NCBI RefSeq assembly: GCF_900113255.1
Contig: NZ_FOOR01000005.1
Coordinates: forward strand, 186,001 to 250,000
DNA from: Novosphingobium sp. CF614
Lineage (GTDB): Bacteria > Pseudomonadota > Alphaproteobacteria > Sphingomonadales > Sphingomonadaceae
Direction of reading: 5' to 3'
Length of the DNA stretch: 64,000 bases
In this document: one piece after another, positions 9,255 to 19,018 of the stretch
Numbering within the stretch: position 1 is the first letter of the stretch
Layout of the letters: the number at the start of each line of letters is the position of its first letter
Notes under the pieces: model-generated
Seen by the model: the letters and a program-made list of their open reading frames with translations, nothing else
Database searches by the model: none
What the model was told of the DNA's origin: nothing
Program-made: the position numbers and the translations under genes

Positions 9255-10381
9255 GCGGATTTGCAGCAAAGGGTTGGTGTCCCGATGCGTGGCACCCGAT
9301 GATGGCGGGTGACGGCCTGTTGGTCCGGGTGAAACCACGGCTTGGCCGCCTGACGCGCGAGCAGGTGCTGGGCCTGTGCGATGCCGCCGTGACGCACGGC
9401 AATGGCCTGATCGACATGACCCGCCGCGCCAACCTCCAGATACGTGGTGTGCGTGAGAATGGCTGGCAGGCGATGCTGGACCGGCTTCTGGCCTTGAATC
9501 TGGTGAATGCCGATCCCGTCGTCGAAACGCGGCGCAATATTCTGGTCGCCCCGGACTGGCGATACGGCGACGACAGCCACCGCATCGCCAGCGAATTGCA
9601 GCAACGGTTGGATGAACTGCCCGATCTGCCTGGCAAGGTCGGATTTGTCATTGATGCCGGACAGGCCTCCACCCTCCGGGGTGAGGCAGGTGATTTTCGT
9701 ATCGAGCGGGGCGAGGGGGGCTCTCTCATCCTGCGCGCCGATGGTCGTCCTGCCGGCGTCGCGGTCGCGGCGGGCCAGGAAGCGGACGCGCTGATCGCGC
9801 TCGCCAACTGGTTCGCGATGAGTGGCGGCGCGGATGTCGGGCGCATGGTCCGGCACGGGATTGCCCTTCCCGATTGGGCCCACGGCGATCACCTGCTCGC
9901 ACCGTCCACGGCCAGGATCGCGCCGGGCCGGCACGATCTGGGCATGGTCTATGGCCTGCCGTTCGGCCGGATAGAGGCATCGATGCTGGCCGGGATGATG
10001 GAGAGCCTATCCACCTGGGCCGTGCGGATCACGCCCTGGCGGCTGCTGTTGCTCGAAGGCGCGCCTGCGGAGCGCATCGAGGGTCTGCTCAGCGACATCG
10101 AGGATCCACTGCTGCGTGCGGAAGCCTGCCCCGGCGCACCTTGTTGTCCCCAGGCTACGGTCGAAACCCGCGAACTTGCCCGGCGCCTTGCCGCGCATGT
10201 CGGGGGATGGCTGCATGTCTCCGGCTGCGCCAAGGGCTGTGCCCACCCGCGCGCCGCCGATGTCACGCTGACCGGCCGGAATGGCCGGTTCGATCTTTCG
10301 CTGAATGCGCCCGCCGGCGGGCCCTCGATTCGCTCTGCCCTGGGTCCGGCCGAGATTCTCGCCCATTTCGGAGCCGCCTGA
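9251..10381 (+). CDS. cobG: Precorrin-3B synthase CobG
   Basis: 376 residues related to nitrite/sulfite reductases. CobG is the O2-dependent enzyme that hydroxylates precorrin-3A at C20 and forms the gamma-lactone, so its presence marks the aerobic route. The [4Fe-4S] ligands are visible near the C-terminus: ACPGAPCCPQA followed ~40 residues later by CAKGC. The N-terminal ferredoxin-like half-domain (GDGLLVRVKP...TRRANLQIRG) is intact. The start at 9251 (ATGA overlap with cobN) is preferred over a longer frame opening at 9185 that has no family similarity. Confidence 0.96.
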   Translation: MSGFAAKGWCPDAWHPMMAGDGLLVRVKPRLGRLTREQVLGLCDAAVTHGNGLIDMTRRANLQIRGVRENGWQAMLDRLLALNLVNADPVVETRRNILVAPDWRYGDDSHRIASELQQRLDELPDLPGKVGFVIDAGQASTLRGEAGDFRIERGEGGSLILRADGRPAGVAVAAGQEADALIALANWFAMSGGADVGRMVRHGIALPDWAHGDHLLAPSTARIAPGRHDLGMVYGLPFGRIEASMLAGMMESLSTWAVRITPWRLLLLEGAPAERIEGLLSDIEDPLLRAEACPGAPCCPQATVETRELARRLAAHVGGWLHVSGCAKGCAHPRAADVTLTGRNGRFDLSLNAPAGGPSIRSALGPAEILAHFGAA

Positions 10382-11010
10382 TGCCCCATGTCTATGAAAC
10401 CGATGGCGCGGCCATCTATCGCCAGTCCTTCGCAACGATCCGCGCCGAAGCCGATCTTGCTCGCTTTTCGGTCGATGAGGAACCGGTGGCGGTGCGCATG
10501 ATCCATGCCGCCGGGATGGTGGAACTGGCGGCGCATATCCGCTTCTCGCCCGGTTTCGTGGAAACGGCACGCGGGGCGCTGGGGGAGGGCGCCCCGATCC
10601 TCTGCGATGCCCGCATGGTGTCGGAAGGGATCACCCGCGCGCGCCTGCCGGCCGCAAATCCGATCGTCTGCACCCTGAACGATACCCGAGTGCCGGACCT
10701 GGCGCGTACGATGGGCAACACCCGTTCCGCCGCCGCGCTGGAACTGTGGCGGCCCCATTTGGCCGGGGCGATCGTCGCGATCGGCAACGCGCCGACCGCG
10801 CTCTTCCATCTGTTCGAGATGCTGGAAGATCCTGATTGCCCGCGCCCGGCGGCGATCATCGGCTGTCCGGTCGGCTTCGTCGGCGCGGCCGAATCCAAGG
10901 CCGCGCTGTGGGCAGCGCCGCCGGTGCCCTGCTGTATCGTGGAGGGGCGACTGGGCGGCAGCGCGATCACGGTCGCCGCGATCAATGCCTTGGCGAGCCG
11001 CGCCGAATGA
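10381..11010 (+). CDS. cobH: Precorrin-8X methylmutase CobH
   Basis: 209 residues. The enzyme moves the C11 methyl group to C12, converting precorrin-8X to hydrogenobyrinic acid. Family markers are the catalytic-His region VRMIHAAGMVE near residue 38-48, CDARMVSEGI, and PVGFVGAAESK near the C-terminus. Its ATG shares one base with the cobG stop (TGATG), and its own stop overlaps cobI by 4 bp, so it lies in the middle of a coupled operon. Confidence 0.97.
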   Translation: MPHVYETDGAAIYRQSFATIRAEADLARFSVDEEPVAVRMIHAAGMVELAAHIRFSPGFVETARGALGEGAPILCDARMVSEGITRARLPAANPIVCTLNDTRVPDLARTMGNTRSAAALELWRPHLAGAIVAIGNAPTALFHLFEMLEDPDCPRPAAIIGCPVGFVGAAESKAALWAAPPVPCCIVEGRLGGSAITVAAINALASRAE

Positions 11011-11756
11011 GCGTGACGTTGACTATGCTCGGGCCTTGCGGAACGATCCACGGCGTGGGGCTTGGCCCCGGCGCGCCCGATCTGCTGAGCGTGCGCGCCG
11101 ACCGGCTGGTGCGCGGCGCCCGTCATGTCGCCTATTTTCGTAAGGCTGGGCGGCCGGGACAGGCGCGCCGCATTGCCGAAGGCATGCTGCGCGCCGACGC
11201 GGTCGAAATCCCCATGGAATATCCGGTAACGACCGAGATTCCGGTGTCCGATCCGCGCTACAACGCCTGCCTCTCCGCCTTTTACGCCGAGTGCACGGAG
11301 CGATTGAGCGAACTGGCGCGCGCTGGCGAGGACGTCGTCGTCCTGTGCGAAGGCGATCCGTTTTTCTACGGTTCGTTCATGCATCTTCATGCCCGTCTGG
11401 CGGGCGTGGTTCCGGTGGCGGTGGTGCCGGGCATCACCGGCATGGCTGGAGCCTGGAACGCAACGGGCGTTCCCATCACCTGGGGTGACGACGTGCTGAC
11501 GGTGGCGATGGCAACCCTTTCCGAGCAGGAACTGGTGCGGCGCATCCGCGATACCGATGCCCTGGTGGTGATGAAGATCGGGCGCAACCTGCCCAAACTG
11601 CGCCGCGCGGTGGCGGCAGCGGGGCGCGAAGACGCAGCCTGGCTGGTTGAACATGCCGCCATGCCGGGCCAGCGCGTGACCCGACTGGCCGAGGCGGAGA
11701 GCGTGACACCCTATTTCTCGATCCTGTTGATCCATGGCCAGGGTCGCAGGCCATGA
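11007..11756 (+). CDS. cobI: Precorrin-2 C20-methyltransferase CobI
   Basis: 249 residues of the tetrapyrrole (SUMT-like) methyltransferase family; it adds the C20 methyl to precorrin-2 using SAM. Motifs are [15 protein letters not shown] near the N-terminus, VVVLCEGDPFFYGSF near residue 110 and VVPGITGMAGAW near residue 140. The start at 11007 is set by the 4-bp overlap with cobH and places the glycine-rich loop at residues 17-23, slightly later than usual because of a short N-terminal extension. Confidence 0.96.
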   Translation: MSVTLTMLGPCGTIHGVGLGPGAPDLLSVRADRLVRGARHVAYFRKAGRPGQARRIAEGMLRADAVEIPMEYPVTTEIPVSDPRYNACLSAFYAECTERLSELARAGEDVVVLCEGDPFFYGSFMHLHARLAGVVPVAVVPGITGMAGAWNATGVPITWGDDVLTVAMATLSEQELVRRIRDTDALVVMKIGRNLPKLRRAVAAAGREDAAWLVEHAAMPGQRVTRLAEAESVTPYFSILLIHGQGRRP

Positions 11757-12529
11757 GCGCCCGGCAGGACAGGGGCTGGATCGCCATCGCCGGTCTGGGG
11801 CCCGGGGACGAGGCCATGGTCACGCCTGAAGTCACTGCCGCGCTTGACGCGGCGAGCGACGTGATCGGTTATATCCCTTATGTCGCCCGTGTCGCCCCGC
11901 GTGAGGGACTGGTGCTGCACCCGTCCGACAACCGTGTTGAACTGGACCGGGCTGCTGCTGCGCTCGAACTGGCGGCACAGGGGCGGCGCGTGGTGGTGGT
12001 CTCGTCCGGCGATCCCGGCGTCTTCGCCATGGCCGCCGCCGTCTTCGAAGCGCTGGAGGCTGGACCAGCCCATTGGCGCGATCTCGACATCAGGGTGCTG
12101 CCTGGCATTACCGCCATGCTGGCCGCCAGCGCGCGGGCAGGGGCGCCCTTGGGGCATGACTTCTGCGCCATCAACCTGTCGGACAATCTCAAGCCCTGGT
12201 CGCTGATCGAAAAGCGGGTGCGACTGGCGGCGGAGGCCGACTTTGCAATGGCCTTCTACAACCCGAGGTCAAAGGCCCGGCCGGAGGGTTTCGAACGCGT
12301 GCTGGACCTGCTGCGCGCGGCGTGCGGCGATCAACGCCCGATCCTGTTCGCTCGCGCCGTGGCGACGCCGGAAGAGCAATTGCGGATCGTGCCGTTGGGG
12401 CAAGCCCGCGCCGATATGGCCGACATGCGCACCATGGTCATCGTCGGATCGAGCCTTACCCGCGTGATCGAACGGGCGGCCGGCCCGATCCTCTATACGC
12501 CGCGTTCGGCATCCGGGCCGGCATCATGA
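11753..12529 (+). CDS. cobJ: Precorrin-3B C17-methyltransferase CobJ
   Basis: 258 residues. CobJ methylates C17 and drives the ring contraction that makes precorrin-4. SAM-MT motifs are IAGLGPGDEAMVTPE at the N-terminus, VVVSSGDPGVFAMAA near residue 82 and VLPGITAMLAASARAGAPLGHDF near residue 115 (split here at the motif core). NPRSKARPEGF is typical of CobJ/CbiH. The 3' end overlaps the antisense cobK gene by 37 bp. Confidence 0.96.
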   Translation: MSARQDRGWIAIAGLGPGDEAMVTPEVTAALDAASDVIGYIPYVARVAPREGLVLHPSDNRVELDRAAAALELAAQGRRVVVVSSGDPGVFAMAAAVFEALEAGPAHWRDLDIRVLPGITAMLAASARAGAPLGHDFCAINLSDNLKPWSLIEKRVRLAAEADFAMAFYNPRSKARPEGFERVLDLLRAACGDQRPILFARAVATPEEQLRIVPLGQARADMADMRTMVIVGSSLTRVIERAAGPILYTPRSASGPAS

Positions 12530-13254
12530 CCAAGCCATGCGAACACGTCTTCGGGGCGATAGACCTCCATCCGATCTGGAATGGCGGGGCGGTCTATCAT
12601 CAACATTGGCAGGCCGAGTTGCCGCGCTGCGAGCAGTTTGGCCTCAGCGCCTTGCCCGCCGGCGTTCTTGCACACCACCAGGTCGATGGCGTGACGCTGC
12701 ATCAGGGTGCTGTCCCCCATGACGGTGAAGGGACCACGATCGACGATCAGGCTATGACGCGGCAAAGCCGGCAGGCGTTCCGGGGTGTCCACGAAGCGCA
12801 GCAGGTAGTGGTGCTGCGGCTGGGCGGCGAAGGCTTCCACATGCATCCGTCCCAGCGCCAGCATGACGCGGCGTGCCGGCCCGCACAGCGCGGCGACCGC
12901 ACTCTCGATGTCCGGAACGCGGGTCCAGCGGTCTTCCGAGGCCGGTTCCCAGGCTGGACGGGTCAGCGCCACATGCGGCACTCCGGCCAGTCGGGCTGCG
13001 TCCACGGCATGGGCGCTCATCGTCGCGGCAAAGGGATGTGTAGCGTCGACCAGATGGGTCACGCGATGTTGGCGCAGATAGTCGGCCAATCCCGTAACGC
13101 CGCCGAAGCCACCGACACGGACCGGCACCGGCTGGGCGCGCGGCGTCGCCGTGCGGCCGGCGTAGCTGAGCGTCGTCGCAATGCCGCGGGCCGCAAGCAG
13201 CCGGGCGAGGGCGCTCGCCTCGGTGGTGCCGCCCAGCAGGAGGACATTCGGCAT
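12493..13254 (-). CDS. cobK: Precorrin-6A reductase CobK
   Basis: 253 residues with the NADPH-binding start VLLLGGTTEASALARLL and the family segments VDATHPFAATMSAHA and VMLALGRMHVEAFA. It reduces precorrin-6A to dihydroprecorrin-6A (precorrin-6B). It is the only cob gene here on the minus strand: its 3' end overlaps cobJ by 37 bp and its ATG overlaps the cobL ATG by 2 bp. The promoter must therefore lie inside cobL. The frame stays open far upstream (to 14163) only as antisense shadow; MPNVLLLGG marks the true start. Confidence 0.95.
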   Translation of the reverse strand: MPNVLLLGGTTEASALARLLAARGIATTLSYAGRTATPRAQPVPVRVGGFGGVTGLADYLRQHRVTHLVDATHPFAATMSAHAVDAARLAGVPHVALTRPAWEPASEDRWTRVPDIESAVAALCGPARRVMLALGRMHVEAFAAQPQHHYLLRFVDTPERLPALPRHSLIVDRGPFTVMGDSTLMQRHAIDLVVCKNAGGQGAEAKLLAARQLGLPMLMIDRPAIPDRMEVYRPEDVFAWLGHDAGPDAERGV

Positions 13255-14488
13255 GGCTGATACGGCTCCCCGGTTTCGGCACATGCCGTGGTTGACGATA
13301 ATCGGCATCGGTGAGGACGGGGCGGATGGCCTCGGCCCCGCTGCGCGCGCGGCACTGGCCGAGGCGGAACTGGTCATGGGATCGGCCCGGCACCTCTCGC
13401 TGCTGCCCGCGATTAGCTGCCCCCCCGTTAATTGTCCAATTCTCGAATGGCCAGTGCCCTTTGCCGATGGGATCGCGCGCCTGATGGACCATCGCGGGCG
13501 GCGCGTGGTGATGCTGGCTTCGGGAGATCCCTTCTGGTTCGGCGCGGGCACCCGCGTGACGCAATATCTTGATCCGGGCGAGTGGGCGGCGCATCCTGCG
13601 CCATCGACTTTCGGGCTGGCCGCCGCGCGACTGGGCTGGCCGGTCCAGGAGACATCCTGCCTTGGGCTGCATGCCGCGCCGCTGGAACGGCTGAGGCCCC
13701 ATCTCGTGCCGGGGCGGCGCGTGCTGGCACTGCTGCGTGATGGCGAAGCGGTGGCCGCGCTCGCGCGATATCTGAAGCGGGAGGGCTTCGGTCCCTCGAT
13801 TCTCCATGTGCTGGAAGCGTTGGGCGGCCCGCGCGAACGGATACGGTGCGTACCCGCTGATACACTGTCATTGGCCGACATCGTCCATCCGGTAGCGGTC
13901 GGAATCGACTGCGCCGGGCAAGGCAAGCCATTGCCCCTCACCGCAGGGCTACCGGACGACTGGTTCGCCTCCGACGGGCAGATCACCAAACGCCCGGTTC
14001 GCGCGCTCACGCTGTCGGCGCTCGGCCCGCGTCCGGGCGAGTTGTTGTGGGATATCGGCGCCGGGTCAGGGTCGGTCGGGATCGAATGGCTGCTGGCCCA
14101 TCCGGCGAACCGGGCCTGCGCGGTCGAGGCCGATCCGGCACGCGCCGAGCGTGCCCGGGTCAACGCTCAGGCGCTTGGCGTGGACTGGCTGAAGGTCATT
14201 GTCGGGATCGCGCCGGATGTCTTGCCGGACGCGCCCTTGCCGAATGCCGTATTCGTCGGCGGCGGACTGTCGGACGCATTGCTGGACAGGCTTTGGTCGT
14301 GCCTGCCCGGCGGAACGCGGCTGGTCGCCAACGCGGTGACGCTGGAATCGGAAGCGCTGCTCACCCGGTGGCATGGCCAAAAGGGCGGCAGTCTCCTGCG
14401 CATCGAACTCTCCGATGCCGCGCCGCTCGGAAACCGGCACGGCTGGCGGGCACGCTATCCCGTGGTGCAATGGAGCACGGCGCTGTGA
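13253..14488 (+). CDS. cobL: Precorrin-6Y C5,15-methyltransferase (decarboxylating) CobL
   Basis: 411 residues, a fusion of CbiE-like (C5 methylation) and CbiT-like (C15 methylation and decarboxylation) halves. The N-terminal SUMT-like domain has LTIIGIGEDGADGL and VVMLASGDPFWFGAG. The C-terminal class I domain has LWDIGAGSGSVGIEW near residue 265, then VEADPARAERARVN. The ATG at 13253 overlaps the cobK start; an alternative ATG at 13283 sits directly before the first strand and is equally plausible. Confidence 0.96.
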   Translation: MADTAPRFRHMPWLTIIGIGEDGADGLGPAARAALAEAELVMGSARHLSLLPAISCPPVNCPILEWPVPFADGIARLMDHRGRRVVMLASGDPFWFGAGTRVTQYLDPGEWAAHPAPSTFGLAAARLGWPVQETSCLGLHAAPLERLRPHLVPGRRVLALLRDGEAVAALARYLKREGFGPSILHVLEALGGPRERIRCVPADTLSLADIVHPVAVGIDCAGQGKPLPLTAGLPDDWFASDGQITKRPVRALTLSALGPRPGELLWDIGAGSGSVGIEWLLAHPANRACAVEADPARAERARVNAQALGVDWLKVIVGIAPDVLPDAPLPNAVFVGGGLSDALLDRLWSCLPGGTRLVANAVTLESEALLTRWHGQKGGSLLRIELSDAAPLGNRHGWRARYPVVQWSTAL

Positions 14489-14865
14489 TCGTCGCGGGCT
14501 TCGGCTTTCGGGTGGGCGTCAGCCTGTCGTCGCTGCGGGGCGCCCTCGCCTTGGCGCAACACGGACGACCTCCGGTCACGCATCTTGCCACGGCGCAGGA
14601 CAAGCTCACGGCGCTGGTCCCGCTCGCCGAAGCATTGGGCCTGCCGCTGGCGGGCGTGGTGCCTGAGGCATTGCTCGCCGTTTCGACCCCCACGCGTTCC
14701 ATCGTCAGCTTGGCCGCGCGCGATGTCGGCAGCGTCGCGGAAGCATCCGCCCTGGCGGCGGCTGGCGCGGGCGGGCGTCTGCTCGGGCCGCGCCATGTCT
14801 CCCCCGATCGCATGGCGACTTGCGCCATCGCTATCAGTGCTCACCTCCAGGGAACCCCGACATGA
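14470..14865 (+). CDS. cobE: CobE / CbiG C-terminal domain protein
   Basis: 131 residues, equal to the C-terminal domain of CbiG, a small protein conserved in aerobic cob operons and thought to assist the steps around precorrin-4/5. Seen: [20 protein letters not shown] at the N-terminus, [12 protein letters not shown] in the middle, and [12 protein letters not shown]...[20 protein letters not shown] late. The ATG at 14470 lies inside the 3' end of cobL (19-bp overlap). The frame is open further upstream without family similarity. Confidence 0.9.
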   Translation: MEHGAVIVAGFGFRVGVSLSSLRGALALAQHGRPPVTHLATAQDKLTALVPLAEALGLPLAGVVPEALLAVSTPTRSIVSLAARDVGSVAEASALAAAGAGGRLLGPRHVSPDRMATCAIAISAHLQGTPT

Positions 14866-15647
14866 CCGTCCATTTCATCGGCGCCGGCCCCGGCGCGCCC
14901 GATCTTCTGACCCTGCGCGGGCGCGACCTGATCGCGGGTAGCCCGGTGTGCCTTTATGCCGGGTCGCTGATCCCGGCGGCAGTGCTCGATCACTGTCCGC
15001 CCGGCGCCCGGACCGTCAACACCGCGCCGCTGGAGCTGGATGAGATCATCGCCGAAATGGCCGCGGCCCATGCTGCCGGGCAGGACGTGGCGCGGCTTCA
15101 TTCGGGTGATCTTTCGGTGTGGTCGGCGATGGGCGAACAACTGCGCCGGCTGCGCGCGATGGACATTCCCTTCACGATCACGCCCGGCGTTCCCGCCTTC
15201 GCTGCGGCCGCCGCAGCGCTGGAGGCGGAACTGACCCTGCCCGAACTGACGCAATCGCTGGTGCTCACCCGTACACCGGGCCGCGCAAGCACCATGCCGC
15301 CTGCCGAAAGCCTCACGAACTTTGCCGTTACCGGCGCGACGCTCGCGATTCACCTCTCGATCCACAACCTCGCGCGCGTGGTGGCGGATCTGACCCCGGC
15401 CTACGGGGCGGATTGCCCTGTCGCTGTGATCTGGCGGGCAAGCTGGTCCGATCAGCGGGTCGTTCGCGCCACGCTCGAGACCATCGAGCGGGCCGTTGCG
15501 GACAGCATGGAGCGCACTGCCCTGATCCTTGTCGGGCGCGTGCTGGCGGTGCAGGATTTCGCCGAAAGCAGCCTCTACGCTCCTGGCTATGACCGCCGCT
15601 TCCGGCCCCAGGATGCCTCGTCTCGCTTTTCGGCAGCACCCGAATGA
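14862..15647 (+). CDS. cobM: Precorrin-4 C11-methyltransferase CobM
   Basis: 261 residues of the SUMT-like family. It transfers a methyl group to C11 of precorrin-4, giving precorrin-5. Visible are [18 protein letters not shown] at the N-terminus, [18 protein letters not shown] near residue 80 and [14 protein letters not shown] near residue 107. The start at 14862 overlaps the cobE stop by 4 bp and is preferred to an upstream in-frame ATG at 14820. The stop overlaps cobB by 4 bp. Confidence 0.96.
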   Translation: MTVHFIGAGPGAPDLLTLRGRDLIAGSPVCLYAGSLIPAAVLDHCPPGARTVNTAPLELDEIIAEMAAAHAAGQDVARLHSGDLSVWSAMGEQLRRLRAMDIPFTITPGVPAFAAAAAALEAELTLPELTQSLVLTRTPGRASTMPPAESLTNFAVTGATLAIHLSIHNLARVVADLTPAYGADCPVAVIWRASWSDQRVVRATLETIERAVADSMERTALILVGRVLAVQDFAESSLYAPGYDRRFRPQDASSRFSAAPE

Positions 15648-16972
15648 GCGTGCCGGGCCTGATGATCGCCGCTCCCGCCTCGGGGACTGGCAAGACCACC
15701 ATGATGCTGGGCCTGCTCCGCGCGCTGAGCGAGGACGGGTTGACGGTGCAGCCGTTCAAAAGCGGGCCGGACTATATCGACCCTGCCTTTCACCGGGCCG
15801 CCTGCGGCCGGGCTTCGTTCAATCTCGATAGCTGGGCGATGGAAGGCGGACTGCTTGATGCTATCGCGGCCGAGGCGGCGGGGGCGGACATGGTGCTCGC
15901 CGAAGGGTCGATGGGGCTGTACGACGGCGTTGCCGGCATCGGCGCCTCGGGCAATGGCGCCAGTGCCGACATGGCTCGCCGCATGGGCTGGCCGGTGGTG
16001 CTCGTGCTGGATGTGTCCGGGCAGGCGCAGTCCGCCGCCGCCACCGCACTGGGGTTCAGAAGCCTCGATCCGCAGCTGCCGTTCGCGGGGGTGATCCTCA
16101 ACCGCGTGGCCAGTCCGCGCCATGAACGGCTGGTACGCCAGGGGCTGGAGGCGGCCGGTATCCCGGTGCTGGGCGCCCTGTCCAGGCGGGGCGACCTGAC
16201 CCTGCCCGAACGTCATCTGGGACTGGTGCAGGCGCTGGAACATCCGGACCTCGACCGGGCGATTGCCGACTATGCCGCGTTCCTGCGCGCCCACGCCGAT
16301 CTCGATGCGATCCGCGGCGCGGCCGGCGGGAGCGAGGCAGCGCCGCAGGGCGATGGCAGACTGCCGCTTCCCCCAGCCCAGCGCATCGCCATCGCCCGCG
16401 ATGCCGCCTTTTCCTTCGTCTATCCGCATCTGCTCGAAGGCTGGCGCCGCGCCGGGGCGGAGATATTGCCGTTTTCTCCGTTGGTCGATGAAGCGCCTGC
16501 CGCGCACGCGGATCTGGTCTGGCTTCCCGGCGGTTATCCCGAACTCCACGCTGGCACCATCGCCGCCGCGACGAACTTCCTGTCCGGCCTGCGCCGCCAT
16601 GCCGAGACGCGGCCCGTGCACGGCGAATGCGGCGGCTATATGGTGCTGGGCGAGGGGCTGATCGACAAGAGCGGTGAGCGGCACCGCATGGCCGGCCTGC
16701 TTGGCCTGGTCACCAGCCATGCCCGGCGCCGGATGCACCTTGGCTATCGTCTTGCCGAGTTGCTGGTGCCGGTATCGGGCCTTGCGGCCGGGACAAGGCT
16801 GCGCGGCCACGAGTTCCACTATTCGACCATCGTCGAGCAGAACGATCCGCCGCTTGCCCGCGTGACCGATGCGGACGGGGCAGGGGTCGCTGAAACCGGA
16901 TCGCATCGCGGCCATGTGACCGGAACCTATTTCCACATGATCGCGCCCGTTTCGCGCGGAGCGGGTCGATGA
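15644..16972 (+). CDS. cobB: Hydrogenobyrinate a,c-diamide synthase CobB
   Basis: 442 residues. It amidates the a and c carboxylates of hydrogenobyrinic acid with glutamine and ATP. The P-loop [12 protein letters not shown] is at residues ~7-18. The C-terminal class I glutamine amidotransferase domain has the nucleophile segment [13 protein letters not shown] (Cys ~329) and the late HEFHYS motif. In the aerobic pathway its product is the substrate of CobNST. It is coupled by 4-bp overlaps to both cobM and cobF. Confidence 0.96.
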   Translation: MSVPGLMIAAPASGTGKTTMMLGLLRALSEDGLTVQPFKSGPDYIDPAFHRAACGRASFNLDSWAMEGGLLDAIAAEAAGADMVLAEGSMGLYDGVAGIGASGNGASADMARRMGWPVVLVLDVSGQAQSAAATALGFRSLDPQLPFAGVILNRVASPRHERLVRQGLEAAGIPVLGALSRRGDLTLPERHLGLVQALEHPDLDRAIADYAAFLRAHADLDAIRGAAGGSEAAPQGDGRLPLPPAQRIAIARDAAFSFVYPHLLEGWRRAGAEILPFSPLVDEAPAAHADLVWLPGGYPELHAGTIAAATNFLSGLRRHAETRPVHGECGGYMVLGEGLIDKSGERHRMAGLLGLVTSHARRRMHLGYRLAELLVPVSGLAAGTRLRGHEFHYSTIVEQNDPPLARVTDADGAGVAETGSHRGHVTGTYFHMIAPVSRGAGR

Positions 16973-17733
16973 TCGACCTCCACCTCATCGGCATAGGGAC
17001 CGGCAACCCCGATCACCTGACGGCCGAGGCGGTTCGGGCAATGAACGATGCCGATCTCATCCTGCTGCCGCGCAAGGGCCGCGCCAAGTCCGACCTGATC
17101 GACCTGCGGTGCGCCATCTGTGCGGCGGTGCTGAGCGGCCCGGCCCGGATCGTCGAATTCGACCTGCCCGTTCGTGATGCGGATGCGGTCTATCTGGATG
17201 CCGTCAACGACTGGCACGAGGCCATCGCCGCCGCATGGGCCGCGCAGATCGCCCTGCATCTGCCCGATGGCGGCAGGCTGGCGCTGCTGGTCTGGGGCGA
17301 TCCCTCGCTTTACGACAGCAGCTTGCGGATCGCCGGACGGCTGAAGCGCGGAGGCATGCGCATTCGGGTCCGGGCCGTGCCGGGCATCACCAGTATCCAG
17401 GCGCTGACTGCCGCCCATGCCGTGCCGTTGAACCGGCTGGCCGGGCCGGTGACCATCACCACCGGGCGGATGCTGCGCGCGCATGGCTGGCCGGAAGGCG
17501 CGGATACGGTCGTCGTCATGCTCGACAGCGGCTGCGCCTTCGAAGTGCTGGAGCCGGGGCGCACGACCATCTGGTGGGGTGCTTATCTGGGCATGGCGCA
17601 GGAAGCGCTGGAACGGGGCCCTCTGGCCGAAACCGGTCCCAGGATCGCCGCGCGCCGGGCCGAACTGCGCGCGCGCCATGGCTGGATCATGGATGTCTAT
17701 CTCATGCGGCGGGAGAAAATCGATGGAAACTGA
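16969..17733 (+). CDS. cobF: Precorrin-6A synthase (deacetylating) CobF
   Basis: 254 residues, SUMT-like methyltransferase specific to the aerobic route; it methylates C1 of precorrin-5 with loss of acetate. Markers: LIGIGTGNPDHLTAEAVRAM, LLPRKGRAKSDLIDLR, LLVWGDPSLYDSSLRIAGRL and RAVPGITSIQALTAAH. The start at 16969 overlaps cobB, and the 3' end overlaps cobO by 11 bp. Confidence 0.95.
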   Translation: MIDLHLIGIGTGNPDHLTAEAVRAMNDADLILLPRKGRAKSDLIDLRCAICAAVLSGPARIVEFDLPVRDADAVYLDAVNDWHEAIAAAWAAQIALHLPDGGRLALLVWGDPSLYDSSLRIAGRLKRGGMRIRVRAVPGITSIQALTAAHAVPLNRLAGPVTITTGRMLRAHGWPEGADTVVVMLDSGCAFEVLEPGRTTIWWGAYLGMAQEALERGPLAETGPRIAARRAELRARHGWIMDVYLMRREKIDGN

Positions 17734-18349
17734 CAGCGAAGGGAAAACGGCGGTCGGCGACGCTCGCCATGCCGAGAAGATGCGCAAGAAACAGGCTGCT
17801 CAGGCCAAGATCATGGCGAACAAGACCCGCGAGCAGGGCCTGCTGATCGTCCACACCGGCAAAGGCAAGGGCAAGACCAGCGCGGCGCTCGGCATGGTGA
17901 TACGTGCGATCGGCCATGGCATGAAAGTGGGCGTGGTCCAATTCGTCAAGGGCGCCATGACGACCGGCGAGAAGACCGTATTCGACGCCTTTCCCGGCAA
18001 TGTCGAATTCAAGCCGATGGGTGAAGGCTTCACCTGGGACACGCAGGATCGCGCGCGCGATATCGCGGCGGCGCGCGCGGCACTGGATGAAGTCAGGCGC
18101 ATGATCGCGGATCCGGCCTACCACATGGTGCTGGCCGATGAACTGAATATCGCCCTGCGCTATGGGTATCTGCCGCTCGACGAAGTTCTCGCGGTGCTGA
18201 CCGGGCGCGATGAGATGAAGCACGTCATCGTCACCGGCCGCAACGCGCCCGAGGCGCTGATCGAGGCGGCCGACCTTGTCACCGAGATGACCATGGTGAA
18301 GCACCCCTTCCGCTCCGGGGTCAAGGCGCAGAAGGGAATCGAGTTCTGA
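17723..18349 (+). CDS. cobO: Corrinoid adenosyltransferase CobO (CobA/BtuR type)
   Basis: 208 residues. It transfers the adenosyl group of ATP to cob(I)yrinic acid a,c-diamide. The P-loop HTGKGKGKTSAALGM is near residues 44-58, QFVKGAMTTGE near 75, and the VLADELNIALRYGYL segment near 140. A lysine/arginine-rich N-terminal helix (residues 17-37) precedes it, as in other BtuR proteins. The ATG at 17723 lies inside cobF; the longer open frame upstream is not part of the family. Confidence 0.96.
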   Translation: METDSEGKTAVGDARHAEKMRKKQAAQAKIMANKTREQGLLIVHTGKGKGKTSAALGMVIRAIGHGMKVGVVQFVKGAMTTGEKTVFDAFPGNVEFKPMGEGFTWDTQDRARDIAAARAALDEVRRMIADPAYHMVLADELNIALRYGYLPLDEVLAVLTGRDEMKHVIVTGRNAPEALIEAADLVTEMTMVKHPFRSGVKAQKGIEF

Positions 18350-18993
18350 GCGAGGCACCCCCTCGGTTCGACGCGGCATTCGCGGCGGGTTTCGCGCGGT
18401 TGCTGCGCTGGCGCCGCGATGTGCGGCATTTCGATCGCCGCGCCGTGGCGGAGGAGGACATGCGGGCGCTGCTGGCCTGTGCGTCGTTCGCGCCTTCGGT
18501 CGGCAATGCGCAGCCCTGGCGCTTCGTGCGTCTGCGATCGCCGGGTATCCGCGATGCGCTCGCGGCCCATGTCGATGCCCAGAGCGCGCATGCGGCGGAG
18601 CGCTACGCCGCGCAGGTGCGATACGATCACTATGTCTCGCTCAAGCTGCACGGTTTGCGCGAGGCTCCCGAACTGCTGGCGGTGTTTTGCGACGACCGGC
18701 CCGAGGCGGGACATGGCCTTGGCATCGCCACCATGCCCGAAATGCTGCGCTATTCCTGCGTGTTGGCGATCCACAACTTGTGGCTGGCCGCGCGGCTGCG
18801 CGGCATCGGGCTGGGCTGGGTGTCGATCCTCGATCCGCAGACGGTTCACGCGCTGCTGGAGGTGCCCGCCGATTGGTCGCTGATCGCGCTGCTGTGCATC
18901 GGCTACCCGGCCGAAGAATTCGACACGCCCGAACTGGAACGGCGCGGTTGGCAGTCCCGCGAGCCGTGGCGCGACCGGGTATTCGAACGATGA
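18346..18993 (+). CDS. bluB: 5,6-dimethylbenzimidazole synthase BluB
   Basis: About 200-215 residues of the nitroreductase-like BluB family, which cleaves reduced FMN with O2 to make DMB, the lower ligand of B12. The flavin-binding start WRRDVRHFD, FAPSVGNAQPWRFV, and GIGLGWVSILDP are characteristic. The start is uncertain. Family similarity extends upstream (FDAAFAAGFARLLRW), so I place it at a CTG that overlaps the cobO stop; TTG 18400 is the first common start codon but would remove conserved residues. No ATG is available upstream. Confidence 0.88.
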   Translation: MSEAPPRFDAAFAAGFARLLRWRRDVRHFDRRAVAEEDMRALLACASFAPSVGNAQPWRFVRLRSPGIRDALAAHVDAQSAHAAERYAAQVRYDHYVSLKLHGLREAPELLAVFCDDRPEAGHGLGIATMPEMLRYSCVLAIHNLWLAARLRGIGLGWVSILDPQTVHALLEVPADWSLIALLCIGYPAEEFDTPELERRGWQSREPWRDRVFER

Positions 18994-19018
18994 CCCCCTA
19001 TCGAAGGACCGGAAGACC

